In this document: positions 44,375 to 52,155 of the stretch, piece after piece
How positions within the stretch are numbered: position 1 is the first letter of the stretch
How the letters are laid out: each line of letters begins with the position of its first letter
Made by a program: the position numbers and the translations under genes
Notes under the pieces: generated by a model
Told to the model about the DNA's origin: nothing
Databases searched by the model: none
Seen by the model: only the letters and a program-made list of their open reading frames with translations
Assembly (NCBI RefSeq): GCF_000463075.2
Contig: NZ_AVAQ01000001.1
Span: 434,001-498,000 of the forward strand
From: Lactiplantibacillus plantarum EGD-AQ4
GTDB lineage: Bacteria > Bacillota > Bacilli > Lactobacillales > Lactobacillaceae
Length of the DNA: 64,000 bases
Direction of reading: 5' to 3'

Positions 44375-44801
44375 ATTCGAAGCAACGCCTGCCAATCGAG
44401 CCGCGGCGTACGCCTTGCGTCAAGCGGTCTTCGTTGAAGAACGGGGCATCGCAGCGACGGTTGAGTTTGATGATAAGGATACGGACACCCGGTTATACGG
44501 GGTCGCTTACTTGCGTCCAGACTTACCGGTGGCAACCTTACGCCTGGAACCACAAGGAGACGGGGTCATACGCTTTGGCCGCGTTTGTACGCGTCAAGCG
44601 TATCGTGGCCAAGGCTTAGGCCAACAGCTACTGACTGCCGCCGAAGACTGGTCGGTCGCTCACGGCTATCAAAGCGGCACAATTCACGGGGAACTTACCG
44701 CGCAGTCATTTTATGAGCGCTGTGGGTATCAGGTCACTGCTGGCCCCTATGATGAGGACGGCGCGCCCGTGGTCGTCATGCACAAACAATTATTAGGATA
44801 A
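44364..44801 (+). CDS. GNAT family N-acetyltransferase
   Basis: This protein of about 145 residues has the GNAT fold of the ElaA-like group. It has the N-terminal ALRQAVFVEERGI segment (about 16-28), the acetyl-CoA loop RVCTRQAYRGQGLGQQLL (R/QxxGxG/A, about 72-89) and the C-terminal ELTAQSFYERCGYQVT. The ATG at 44364 lies inside the end of degV (11-base overlap), so it is probably translated by coupling; no strong ribosome site is seen. The substrate is unknown. Confidence 0.85.
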   Translation: MQIKFEATPANRAAAYALRQAVFVEERGIAATVEFDDKDTDTRLYGVAYLRPDLPVATLRLEPQGDGVIRFGRVCTRQAYRGQGLGQQLLTAAEDWSVAHGYQSGTIHGELTAQSFYERCGYQVTAGPYDEDGAPVVVMHKQLLG

Positions 44802-44806
44802 CAACC

Positions 44807-44839
44807 AAACGGCGCTGGCAGATTTGCTAGCGTCGTTTT
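44807..44839 (+). terminator. Terminator after degV-GNAT
   Basis: AAACGGCGCTGGCA pairs with TGCTAGCGTCGTTTT (a few wobbles) around a 4-base loop, ending in T. Confidence 0.7.
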
Positions 44840-44913
44840 GCACTAGTAACATTGACTAATGGGTGATCGTTGCAAAAAATTGACGGATCCGGTTAGGGAA
44901 CGCATCAAGATAA

Positions 44914-44949
44914 GCGGGGCCAGTCGTTATCTCAAACTGGCGGCCCCGC
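44914..44949 (+). promoter_or_regulatory. GC-rich leader hairpin before the DUF975 gene
   Basis: GCGGGGCC (44914-44921) and GGCCCCGC (44942-44949) form an 8-bp stem. Flanking CCAGT/ACTGG words can extend or compete with it. It ends 11 bases before the ribosome binding site GGAGGAAA and has no T-run, so it could control translation rather than termination. Confidence 0.4.
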
Positions 44950-44970
44950 GATGAAAGTGGAGGAAACGAG

Positions 44971-45711
44971 ATGGAACCAAAAACACGGGCTGATTTAAAG
45001 GCCGAAATCAAACAATTATTCAAAGGACGTTGGAAAGATGCCATTTTACTGTGCATCATTGTCAGTTTGCTATCGATTTATAGCATCATGTCCAATTATT
45101 CTGATCAAATTCGTGGGACCAGTCCAACTTCCAGCTGGCATTCAGCCACTCGATTGGGCACGGTAACTGGCCAGCAAGTTACGTTAGTCTTAGCTACTTT
45201 AGCCGGCGTCTTGCTGGTGCAAGTCGTAATCGCCTTGGTCGTCCAGCTTTTCCGGATTGGGACTAGTTATGCGATGCTCGACTGGGTCCGCAATCCGGAA
45301 CGCCAGATTCACCCGGTCAGCGATTCGACCGTGGGCTTTACCAAGAAATACGGCTGGTCATTAGTTGGATTGACGATTTATCGCGGCGTCTTAATTTTCT
45401 TGTGGACGTTATTATTGATCGTCCCCGGGATCATCAAGGCATACGCCTACTCACAAACTTATTTCGTGTATAAAGATATGCTCGCCCAGGCGTTAGCTGA
45501 TGGTCAACCGCGCCCCCGTTTTCGGGATGCTGTGACGCGCAGTCGCCAACTGATGGTCGGCCACAAGTGGCAATTTTTCGTGTTACAACTGAGCTTCTTG
45601 GGTTGGGCAATTCTCAGTGCGTTGACTGCTGGCATCGGGCAACTATGGCTGACGCCTTATACGTACGGCGTCATGGCTAATTATTATGATAATTTACAAT
45701 TAAAGTCCTAA
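44971..45711 (+). CDS. DUF975 integral membrane protein
   Basis: This 246-residue protein matches DUF975, a Firmicute membrane family of unknown function. An N-terminal cytoplasmic segment (RADLKAEIKQLFKGRWKDA) precedes about five helices. The conserved FRIGTSYAMLDWVR stretch lies near residues 93-106 and YSQTYFVYKDMLA near residue 165. GGAGG precedes the ATG. It stands alone between hairpins, downstream of the leader structure at 44914-44949. Proteins of this family are sometimes implicated in envelope functions, which I cannot test here. Confidence 0.82.
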   Translation: MEPKTRADLKAEIKQLFKGRWKDAILLCIIVSLLSIYSIMSNYSDQIRGTSPTSSWHSATRLGTVTGQQVTLVLATLAGVLLVQVVIALVVQLFRIGTSYAMLDWVRNPERQIHPVSDSTVGFTKKYGWSLVGLTIYRGVLIFLWTLLLIVPGIIKAYAYSQTYFVYKDMLAQALADGQPRPRFRDAVTRSRQLMVGHKWQFFVLQLSFLGWAILSALTAGIGQLWLTPYTYGVMANYYDNLQLKS

Positions 45712-45824
45712 TATTCTGATATCAGTAGATGCGCATTTTCTTGATTGTTTCTTTTATCATCTGGGGGACAAATCGCCCAAAATATGGTAAACTGTCGAAA
45801 GCAAGAAAGGAAGTGCGATAGTTA

Positions 45825-46709
45825 ATGCCTGAACAAAAACAGACGCGCATGTCACGCTTAAAAGCGCGTGAGGCAAAAAATGGCAAGCGGGGACGGAAGG
45901 CGAGTTCTCAAGAAACCCCCACGCCGCCACCAACAACTAATGCTAAGCAATCAGGTGGCTCCAAGCGTTCGTCGACCGAACCGACACGTTCAACTGAGCC
46001 GACTCGTTCAACCGAACCGACACGTTCAACTGAGCCGACTCGTTCAACCGAACCGACACGGTCCACGACGGATCCTAAGAACCCGCAGACGCCAAAGTCG
46101 CCACACAAAAAACATCACGTTTCGTTATGGTTATTGGCTTTAATCGTGATTGCGCTCGGGGGGACGATCGTCTACTTCGTCAAAGCTGCTAGCAGCCAAG
46201 ACCTTGTCGAGACGACCAGTAGCTCAAGCAGCAGTAGTCGAAAAGCGCATAAGAAGTCATCTTCAAAGGCGTCGAGTTCCTCGAAGAAGAAAAAAAAGAA
46301 GTCGAGTTCTAGTGACAGTGATACGAGTAGTACTGCTGATACGACTGATACTAGCAGTGATTCAGATGGAACTGATTATTCAGCACCAACCAATGATACG
46401 ACCGCTGCTAGCTCAACGACTACGGCAACTTCGTCATCAGCGACAACTAGTCATTCTACTTCATCGGCGACTCATCATTCGTCCTCTGCCACGTCCAGTT
46501 CAAATACGGCGAGTGCCTCATCACATTCGTCATCAACTTCGAATTCGTCAAGTTCAACGAGCACGAGTTCTAAGAGCTCCGGCAACTCGACAAGTTCCGG
46601 GAAGACGTTTAGTACCTTGGATGAAGCGACGGACTACGGGGAAAATACCGTGAGTGGTAACTACAAAGTCACCACGGATAGCAGTGGCTCATATCACGTC
46701 ACCCACTAG
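45825..46709 (+). CDS. Single-pass membrane protein with STEPTR repeats and Ser/Thr-rich exterior
   Basis: This 294-residue protein starts with a basic cytoplasmic segment (MSRLKAREAKNGKRGRK), a Pro-rich stretch and five tandem STEPTR hexapeptides (about residues 50-79). One membrane helix follows (SLWLLALIVIALGGTIVYFVKA, about 99-120). Then come about 140 residues of extracellular low-complexity Ser/Thr with a Lys-rich patch, and a short conserved-looking end (TLDEATDYGENTVSGNYKVTTD). AAAGGAAG precedes the ATG. It resembles secreted or wall-associated low-complexity proteins of lactobacilli. No enzymatic domain is visible; the last 35 residues may be a small binding motif. Confidence 0.75.
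   Translation: MPEQKQTRMSRLKAREAKNGKRGRKASSQETPTPPPTTNAKQSGGSKRSSTEPTRSTEPTRSTEPTRSTEPTRSTEPTRSTTDPKNPQTPKSPHKKHHVSLWLLALIVIALGGTIVYFVKAASSQDLVETTSSSSSSSRKAHKKSSSKASSSSKKKKKKSSSSDSDTSSTADTTDTSSDSDGTDYSAPTNDTTAASSTTTATSSSATTSHSTSSATHHSSSATSSSNTASASSHSSSTSNSSSSTSTSSKSSGNSTSSGKTFSTLDEATDYGENTVSGNYKVTTDSSGSYHVTH
45972..46061 (+). repeat. Five 18-base tandem repeats encoding STEPTR
   Basis: Units at 45972, 45990, 46008, 46026 and 46044 all encode STEPTR but alternate between two codon versions (ACC GAA CCG ACA CGT and ACT GAG CCG ACT CGT). The true repeat period is therefore 36 bases. Confidence 0.95.
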
Positions 46710-46792
46710 TGCTCAATGCCGCTTGATTTCTCACTAGGCTTTTGCGCTGAGATTGGGTATAATAGCCTTAAAATGATTGTAGGAATTGAGTG

Positions 46793-47086
46793 ATGGAATT
46801 GAATCGCAATGTGGAAGTTAAATATCCCGCCATTTTTCGTGATGAAGGGACTTATTGGGACGTTCGGTTTCCGGATGTGCCCGCCGCACAAACTTTTGGC
46901 TCAAGTGTCCAAGTTGCTGCGGACAATGCAGCCAACGCGTTAGCAATTGCGCTCTTTGAACGATCACTACCGGCGGCCTCGGACCCGCAATACTGGCGGC
47001 TCGCATCGACGGAATTCGTCGTGTGGATCACCATGGCGGATGTCCAGTTTGGCCCTGGTGACGATACTCCAGAACCAATGAACTAA
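46793..47086 (+). CDS. HicB-like domain protein
   Basis: This protein of about 97 residues has the HicB N-terminal fold: EVKYPAIFRDEGTYWDVRFPDVPAAQTFGSSVQVAADNA, where xYPAxxxxDxxGYWVxFPD and the following helix match HicB antitoxins. No C-terminal HTH or RHH is present and no HicA toxin gene lies next to it, so it is a solo HicB-like protein. GTAGGAATTGAG precedes the ATG at 46793; GTG 46790 is an alternative. The role is unknown; it might bind RNA-like or protein ligands. Confidence 0.7.
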   Translation: MELNRNVEVKYPAIFRDEGTYWDVRFPDVPAAQTFGSSVQVAADNAANALAIALFERSLPAASDPQYWRLASTEFVVWITMADVQFGPGDDTPEPMN

Positions 47087-47099
47087 ATCGCGATAAGAT

Positions 47100-47140
47100 A
47101 AAACGGGTGGAGACTGTATTTGCAGTTCTCGACCCGTTTT
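47100..47140 (+). terminator. Terminator after HicB-like gene
   Basis: AAAACGGGT and ACCCGTTTT enclose an inner AGACTG/CAGTTCT stem and end in T. It partly overlaps the 5' side of the next gene's longest possible frame. Confidence 0.85.
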
Positions 47141-47167
47141 CTTATGGCCGAAAGAAGGCGTTCAACC

Positions 47168-47944
47168 TTGCATAAATTACCGTTAATTTTCGATACTGAA
47201 ATTGCAAAGGGCAAACCGGAGAATATTCGTCATCCGCAACACGCTTGCCCATTTTGTGACCGCCAACAGTTGACGGATATTCTTGCAACCGAAAAAGACC
47301 GCATCTGGCTACTAAACAAATTTCCAACGTTACAAGCGACCTGGCAGACGATCGTCATCGAATCCAGTGACCATAATGGTGATATCTCAACCTATTCACA
47401 AACGCAAAACCGTGCCGTCTTCGCGTTTGCAATCAAGCACTGGCAAGCCACGATTGCGAGCGGGCGTTTTAAATCAGTTTTACTATACAAAAATTTTGGC
47501 CCGCATTCTGGTGGCAGTTTGCGTCATCCACACATGCAAATCGTCGGTTTGACGACGGTCGATGGCTATGCGAAGATTTCAGCCGCTAATTTGACCGGCT
47601 ATCCAGTCATAACGATGGGACCCGTCACAGTTACGATTTCTGATCAACCAGTGATGGGCTTTGTTGAGTTCAATGTCACGGCACCATTGACCGCGATTGC
47701 CACGTTGGCGGATGCCGTTCAAGTCGTGGTCCGTTATCTTCTGAATACTTACTTTCAGGGACGCTGCGACAGTTATAATCTGTTCGTTTACCCGCAAGGT
47801 TCCCAAATTACCGTCAAAGTGGTGCCGCTCTTCAATGTGTCGCCATACTATATCGGTTATCAACTCACTCAAGCTGACACCCCGAAGCGGATGCGCGTGA
47901 TTGCTGACGAGTTACGACAGGAATTCGCTGCGGCTGCCAATTGA
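47168..47944 (+). CDS. DUF4931 / GalT-like HIT-superfamily protein
   Basis: This protein of about 258 residues resembles DUF4931 and galactose-1-phosphate uridylyltransferase relatives. A CPFC zinc knuckle lies in HPQHACPFCDRQQ (about 24-36), and the nucleotide-binding motif HPHMQ is in SGGSLRHPHMQIVGL (about 117-131). In GalT the middle His of HPHxQ carries the nucleotide. It lacks the second half of GalT. TTG 47168 is chosen since AAGAAGG stands ten bases before it and the preceding frame runs through the upstream terminator; ATG 47144 is the alternative. The substrate is unknown. Confidence 0.75.
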   Translation: MHKLPLIFDTEIAKGKPENIRHPQHACPFCDRQQLTDILATEKDRIWLLNKFPTLQATWQTIVIESSDHNGDISTYSQTQNRAVFAFAIKHWQATIASGRFKSVLLYKNFGPHSGGSLRHPHMQIVGLTTVDGYAKISAANLTGYPVITMGPVTVTISDQPVMGFVEFNVTAPLTAIATLADAVQVVVRYLLNTYFQGRCDSYNLFVYPQGSQITVKVVPLFNVSPYYIGYQLTQADTPKRMRVIADELRQEFAAAAN

Positions 47945-47953
47945 GAAATGCAA

Positions 47954-47997
47954 AAAACGCACGTTAGGTCCGCAAAACGAGGTCTAACGCGCGTTTT
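47954..47997. terminator. Bidirectional terminator after the GalT-like gene
   Basis: AAAACGCACGTTAG (47954-47967) and CTAACGCGCGTTTT (47984-47997) pair over 14 bases with one mismatch, with A and T runs on opposite sides. Confidence 0.8.
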
Positions 47998-48204
47998 AGT
48001 TGGTTCTAGGCATAACTGGTGCCATTGGGCGAGGTTGTCAGCCACTGCATCACAAGTGAGCTAACTCAGTCTAACCAGTCAAGATTTGGTTTAACTTAGA
48101 CAACCAAGCGATGGCCTGGCAGCAATGCCCGTAATAAGTAGGCAATGGCGTGAAGGCTGTGGTGAACGGTTCGGTGCCACCCAACTCGATAAATTTACAC
48201 TGAA

Positions 48205-48801
48205 TTAGTCCTCGGTCACGGCGTGCAGTTTCTGTTTCAACCACCAGCCTAAGCCCACCAGCAGTATCAGCAGGCCACTCGCGCCAAACGTCGTTGTAAA
48301 GTCCCAGTGTTGAATCAGCCAACCGATGCCAGGAAAACTCCCGACCATCGCGAGACTGAACCCCATACTCGCAACGCTTAATAGGCTTGCGCGTTGCCCA
48401 TTTGGGATCAGTTGATTGTAATAGTTAGACAATAGCGGCTCTAACAGCGCTCGTAGCCCGTTAATCACCAGATAGGCAATCACCAGCCAGTTGGTAGCCG
48501 AATTGAATGACCCGAGTAAGGCGAGCGTTAAGCCGACGCATAGGCTGATCAGTAGCCGGCGCTGAGTAATATGGGCTTGCAACCACGGCGTCAGTTGGAT
48601 CGTGGCGACGTTGACTGCTAGACCAATCACGAGAATCGTCGTAATTTGCGGACTAGTGAAGTGGCGCGCCGTCATTACGGTTTGAAAATAATAGTAGTAC
48701 GTGGTGCTGGTCGCTGAAAAGACGCTATCAAACCAAATCAAGGCGCGTAAACGCGGTTGGGTTTGAAGGACGTGCCAAGCTAAAATTTTCACCATCGTCA
48801 C
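48205..48801 (-). pseudogene. MFS transporter remnant (C-terminal half only)
   Basis: The 198-residue frame has about six membrane helices (FYYYYFQTVM region, ITTILVIGLAVNVATIQL, LLISLCVGLTLALLGSF, WLVIAYLVINGLRALLEPLL and others). This is only half of a 12-helix major facilitator. The LEPLLSNYYNQLIPNGQRASLLS segment is typical of the region after helix 10 in drug/sugar facilitators. Upstream on the same strand only 190 bases separate it from a divergent gene, so the first half (TM1-6) is missing rather than frameshifted. It is probably a 5' deletion remnant. Confidence 0.7.
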
Positions 48802-48989
48802 TCACCAATTTATAATCTTCTTAGCTATCTGTTAAATTCAAGCATTGGGAGTGTCGATTAGCGATCCCTCGAGCTTGCGAGTTTGAGGAACAGCCATTAA
48901 GTCTGAATGTGGTATGATATTAGGTAAACGAACAAAGGAACCAGGCTAATGTGATGAATTAGCTAGGTGCCATTATTGGAGGAATCAGC

Positions 48990-49322
48990 ATGCAAAACTT
49001 GATCCCAGGCGATATGCTTGAAGTTGGTCAAAAATTAAAATGGGAATTAGATGCGGGCATGACCGCGGATGAAAGCAGTGTAATCAATGACGCGGTCTTA
49101 GCCGGCACCCAGTACTTTGTCGATGAAGCGCTGGAAGGAAGCTATTGGACGGTCAAGTGGGCAGATGACCACCAAGCCATTGATATTTACGGGACGACTG
49201 GCAGTGTCGTTGGCCAAATCAAACCACTAAGTGCCAGTCTCGAGGCTGATTTTCGCCAGGATTCGCAAGGGTTATTTATTCGAATCGAAAAAGAAGTTGC
49301 GGTGATTGTTCGCGACAACTAA
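48990..49322 (+). CDS. Hypothetical protein, 110 residues
   Basis: I do not recognise the family. It is a soluble, acidic protein with alternating strand/helix character: PGDMLEVGQKLKWELDAGM, then DEALEGSYWTVKWADDHQAIDIYGTTGSVVGQIKP and a final beta-rich DSQGLFIRIEKEVAVIVRD. No signal or membrane segment is present. GGAGGAATC precedes the ATG at good spacing, and the DUF960-like gene begins 22 bases after the stop, so the two are probably co-transcribed. Upstream (48911-48940) AT-rich TATGATATT may be the -10. Confidence 0.65.
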   Translation: MQNLIPGDMLEVGQKLKWELDAGMTADESSVINDAVLAGTQYFVDEALEGSYWTVKWADDHQAIDIYGTTGSVVGQIKPLSASLEADFRQDSQGLFIRIEKEVAVIVRDN

Positions 49323-49344
49323 ACCGCGTTAACGAGGTGATTAG

Positions 49345-49653
49345 ATGTTTGAACCAGATGAAGAGCGCTTTGCGACGGTTGGCCTTGCGGATCAGCTCCC
49401 AGGAGCCGTCATTGATAGTATTTGGGAAATCATTGATCAGGATTTAAAGGGCGTGGTGCACTTACCACAAGTTCTTCAATTCGCGTTACTCGCGCGCAAT
49501 GGCCAGGTCACAGTGATTTTTGAAGCTCGCCACGTCGCCATTATGGAATTTGATTTACCGATTGCCTTTCAGCACGGTTTTCCGGAAACGGTCGCCGTCT
49601 TAGACGATGGGCGAACGCAAACGATGATGTTAATGGACGAATTAGCTGACTAA
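49345..49653 (+). CDS. DUF960-like protein
   Basis: This 102-residue cytosolic protein fits DUF960, a small Firmicute family of unknown function. It has RFATVGLADQLPGAVIDSIWEIIDQ (about 8-32; family core xIPxxxxxxLWxLID), then LPQVLQFALLARNGQVTVIFEARHV with the QxF and Glu-containing strand. It lacks the tail of longer members. AGGTGATTAG precedes the ATG. It follows the 110-residue hypothetical gene in a two-gene unit that ends at a double terminator. Confidence 0.7.
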   Translation: MFEPDEERFATVGLADQLPGAVIDSIWEIIDQDLKGVVHLPQVLQFALLARNGQVTVIFEARHVAIMEFDLPIAFQHGFPETVAVLDDGRTQTMMLMDELAD

Positions 49654-49666
49654 TTAAAAAACTTGC

Positions 49667-49731
49667 AACGATTATCGACACGTGTGTCGTGGGTACTACC
49701 ACGGGATCTCCAGGTCGATAATCGTTTTTTT
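49667..49731 (+). terminator. Terminator after the DUF960-like gene
   Basis: A 13-bp perfect stem (49667-49679 with 49714-49726) with an inner CGTGG/CCACG stem is followed by seven T. Confidence 0.9.
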
Positions 49732-49751
49732 GTTTAGAACAATGGAACTTC

Positions 49752-49800
49752 GCCCTTACAAAGCGGTGTTGAATCACGTCGTTTGTTAAGGGCGCTTTTT
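49752..49800 (+). terminator. Second tandem terminator
   Basis: CGCCCTTACAAAGCG pairs with CGTCGTTTGTTAAGGGCG (a few bulges), followed by CTTTTTG. It backs up the preceding hairpin, ahead of the DUF1003 gene. Confidence 0.75.
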
Positions 49801-50059
49801 GCGGCCGTGTTTGACTAGGCAGCCATCTGCTGAACTTGTATAATAAGGTTAGCAGCGGTATGGAATGGTTCCTGAAAATTGGGTAGCGCTTTTGAATGGT
49901 GGGCACCTGAGCTGATTGAGTACCAAATGCAGGTACTTAATCGTTACTGGCTCCCGTTTATTGACTGAGTGACGCCGCGTCGCCCAGCACGGACGCCTTG
50001 AGTGGGCGTTAAGTCTCAACGTTCCGCGGCCGCTGGAATTGTAGAAAGGTGTGGATTTG

Positions 50060-50797
50060 ATGGCAAAGACAGCAATTTGCATTGTCGATCAACAGCGATA
50101 CCAAGTCGTTGACGGCATGCGATTAGAAGAATTGGAATCGGGACTACGGCAGATGATCATGGCCGATTTCCCGCAGGCGCATAACAGCAGTTTTATTTGT
50201 AGCGAGCACCTCGTCCATTATCGGCTCGCCAAGATGGATGCCATGATCGAAAATGATTACCGACAAAACGATAAGGTCAATGCGCAGCTTTCGAAAATTT
50301 TAGCAAACCATACGTACCGGGTCGTCGATGTTAACAGCGAACTGGAACAATCGCTAACATTCGGCCAACGGGTGGCGGATGCCGTCGCACGGTTTGGTGG
50401 GAGCTGGGCATTCATCATTTCATTTGTGCTGGTGATGCTCGTGTGGATGCTACTGAACGTCTTACCGATCTTTAGCCATCATTTTGATCCGTATCCCTTT
50501 ATCTTACTGAATTTGTTCCTAAGTATGGTTGCGGCGATTCAAGCCCCGCTGATTATGATGAGTCAAAATCGGGCGGCCGAATATGATCGCTTGCAAGCGA
50601 CCAACGATTTTAAAGTCAATTCGATGTCTGAAGAAGAAATTCGCGTGCTGCACTCGAAGGTCGACCATTTGATTCAACAAGACGAACCAAACATGCTGGA
50701 GATTCAAAAAATGCAGACACAGATGTTAGGTGAAATTCAAGCCCAAGTCAACGAATTGCGGCGACTGCAACCAAGGCGGCGCCGGAATCAAAGCTAG
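50060..50797 (+). CDS. DUF1003 membrane protein
   Basis: This protein of about 245 residues matches DUF1003. A soluble N-terminal domain (CIVDQQRYQVVDGMRLEELESGLRQMI) is followed by two helices (WAFIISFVLVMLVWMLLNVLPIF and PFILLNLFLSMVAAIQAPLIMM). A cytoplasmic coiled coil (MLEIQKMQTQMLGEIQAQVNEL) ends in a basic RRRRN stretch. NRAAEYDRLQATNDFKVN is the family signature. ATG 50060 is chosen because AAAGGTG precedes it; an in-frame TTG/ATG 9 bases earlier is less likely. Function is unknown; some relatives have been described in acid or stress responses. Confidence 0.82.
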   Translation: MAKTAICIVDQQRYQVVDGMRLEELESGLRQMIMADFPQAHNSSFICSEHLVHYRLAKMDAMIENDYRQNDKVNAQLSKILANHTYRVVDVNSELEQSLTFGQRVADAVARFGGSWAFIISFVLVMLVWMLLNVLPIFSHHFDPYPFILLNLFLSMVAAIQAPLIMMSQNRAAEYDRLQATNDFKVNSMSEEEIRVLHSKVDHLIQQDEPNMLEIQKMQTQMLGEIQAQVNELRRLQPRRRRNQS

Positions 50798-50970
50798 GTA
50801 TCCTGAAGCCCCGCAATCGAGTTGTGGTGACGCGTGAATCGTGTTGATGCTAGACAGACCCGCAAGCACGTTCAGCTCACAAGCTTGATGCGTCATGTAA
50901 TTGTGTCTAGTCGCAACCCTGGCTGCGGCTTAGCCACGATACCGGATTTAATTTAAATAGGTTGAAACTA

Positions 50971-51010
50971 AAAACGACGACGCTAGCTTCAAGTTAGCGT
51001 CGTCGTTTGT
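50971..51010. terminator. Bidirectional terminator between DUF1003 and DUF368 genes
   Basis: AAACGACGACGCTA and TAGCGTCGTCGTTT form a 14-bp perfect stem with a 9-base loop, flanked by A and T runs. Confidence 0.9.
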
Positions 51011-51074
51011 TATTCTGAATGGTTGTCCAATAAACGGTGCTTGCGGATGCAGACTATTAATTCGTTTTCAGTGG

Positions 51075-51932
51075 TTATTTATATTTCGTTTCTAAGGCAC
51101 TCATCCAGTAGCCGAGTCCAATGCCGACTGCTAGGGCCAATGCACTAAATAAATACGTGCTCAAGGTCGCGTTGGCATAGGAAATACTTTCAGCGGCGTA
51201 TGGATTTGGAATCAAAATCAGCAGGGTGCTGGCCAGTACGATGCCTAAAATAAAGTGATAGACGCGTGAATGGAACTTGATGAGCAGGTAATCCATTAAC
51301 TTTGAGAACAAGGCCATCGCCAAGATGCCACCAATCGCAATCGGTAAGTAGACCCCGACGATATCGAATTTTTTAAAGCCGGTTAACATTGGCGTAAACA
51401 GCCCTAAGATCAGGAGTAAGTTAGACGGACTCAAACCGGGAACTAACACACCCAGGGCAATCAAGGCCCCGGCAACGATAAAGCCACCAAAATTGGCCGG
51501 TAGCGTTCCAAATAATTCGCTCATAAAATACAGCAGTCCCGCGCTAATCAAGAAGGTCCCAAAGAACCAGACCAGGTCTAAGCAATCGCGTTTGGACTGG
51601 CTCACCGCTGTTTTCGTGAGGGCGGGCAAGGTCCCGATGATTGCGCCAGCAAAGCCCCATAAGACAATGACTTGTGCGTGTGCTAATAAATATTCTAATG
51701 GTGCGGACAAGGCTGCGATGCCGACGATCCCCCCAAGGCCAACCGGCACAAAGTACCAGAAGTCCCGCTTGAAGTTTTGGCGAAAATGGGCCATGAAGCC
51801 CAGTAAGCGCTCATAAATGCCCAAGATTGCGGCCAGTACGCCTCCAGAGACCCCCGGTAAGATAAAGCCGAGGGCAATCACGATGCCTTTGAAGAAACGT
51901 TTCCAGAAAGTATCAGTGGTTTTAGTTGACAT
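51075..51932 (-). CDS. DUF368 family membrane protein (PopT-like undecaprenyl-phosphate flippase)
   Basis: This 285-residue protein has about eight helices, with the DUF368 signature at the N-terminus: IALGFILPGVSGGVLAAILGIYERLL (about 17-42). The internally repeated element is LVPGLSPSNLLLILGLFTP (about 160-178), so it is an inverted-repeat carrier. DUF368 proteins (PopT) have been shown in other bacteria to translocate undecaprenyl phosphate back across the membrane for wall synthesis, together with DedA-family UptA. The same role is inferred here. It is monocistronic on the minus strand, divergent from the amino acid permease. Confidence 0.85.
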   Translation of the reverse strand: MSTKTTDTFWKRFFKGIVIALGFILPGVSGGVLAAILGIYERLLGFMAHFRQNFKRDFWYFVPVGLGGIVGIAALSAPLEYLLAHAQVIVLWGFAGAIIGTLPALTKTAVSQSKRDCLDLVWFFGTFLISAGLLYFMSELFGTLPANFGGFIVAGALIALGVLVPGLSPSNLLLILGLFTPMLTGFKKFDIVGVYLPIAIGGILAMALFSKLMDYLLIKFHSRVYHFILGIVLASTLLILIPNPYAAESISYANATLSTYLFSALALAVGIGLGYWMSALETKYK

Positions 51933-52155
51933 AAGTAAGCTCCTTTTGTGCTAATGACTGGTATTTCAGAATGAATCAAAGTACCTAAATATACCAGATA
52001 TCGCGGTTGCTGGCAATCGAAACCCGTAAATACTCGGTTGAATTTAACCAAAAGTTGCGAAGTCCAAACATTTATCATAAAATGAATGGACATGAAAAAA
52101 TCTGTAATTTTATGAAAATTATTATTAAATTGGATTAAAGGAAAGTTGAGGTCAT

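Noticed and set aside
45972-46061. Tandem repeats considered as a CRISPR array
   Set aside because: The 18-base units are contiguous without spacers, in frame, and encode STEPTR within a membrane protein.
49541-49906. 121-codon minus-strand frame
   Set aside because: It runs across the DUF960-like gene and two terminators and has no supporting features.
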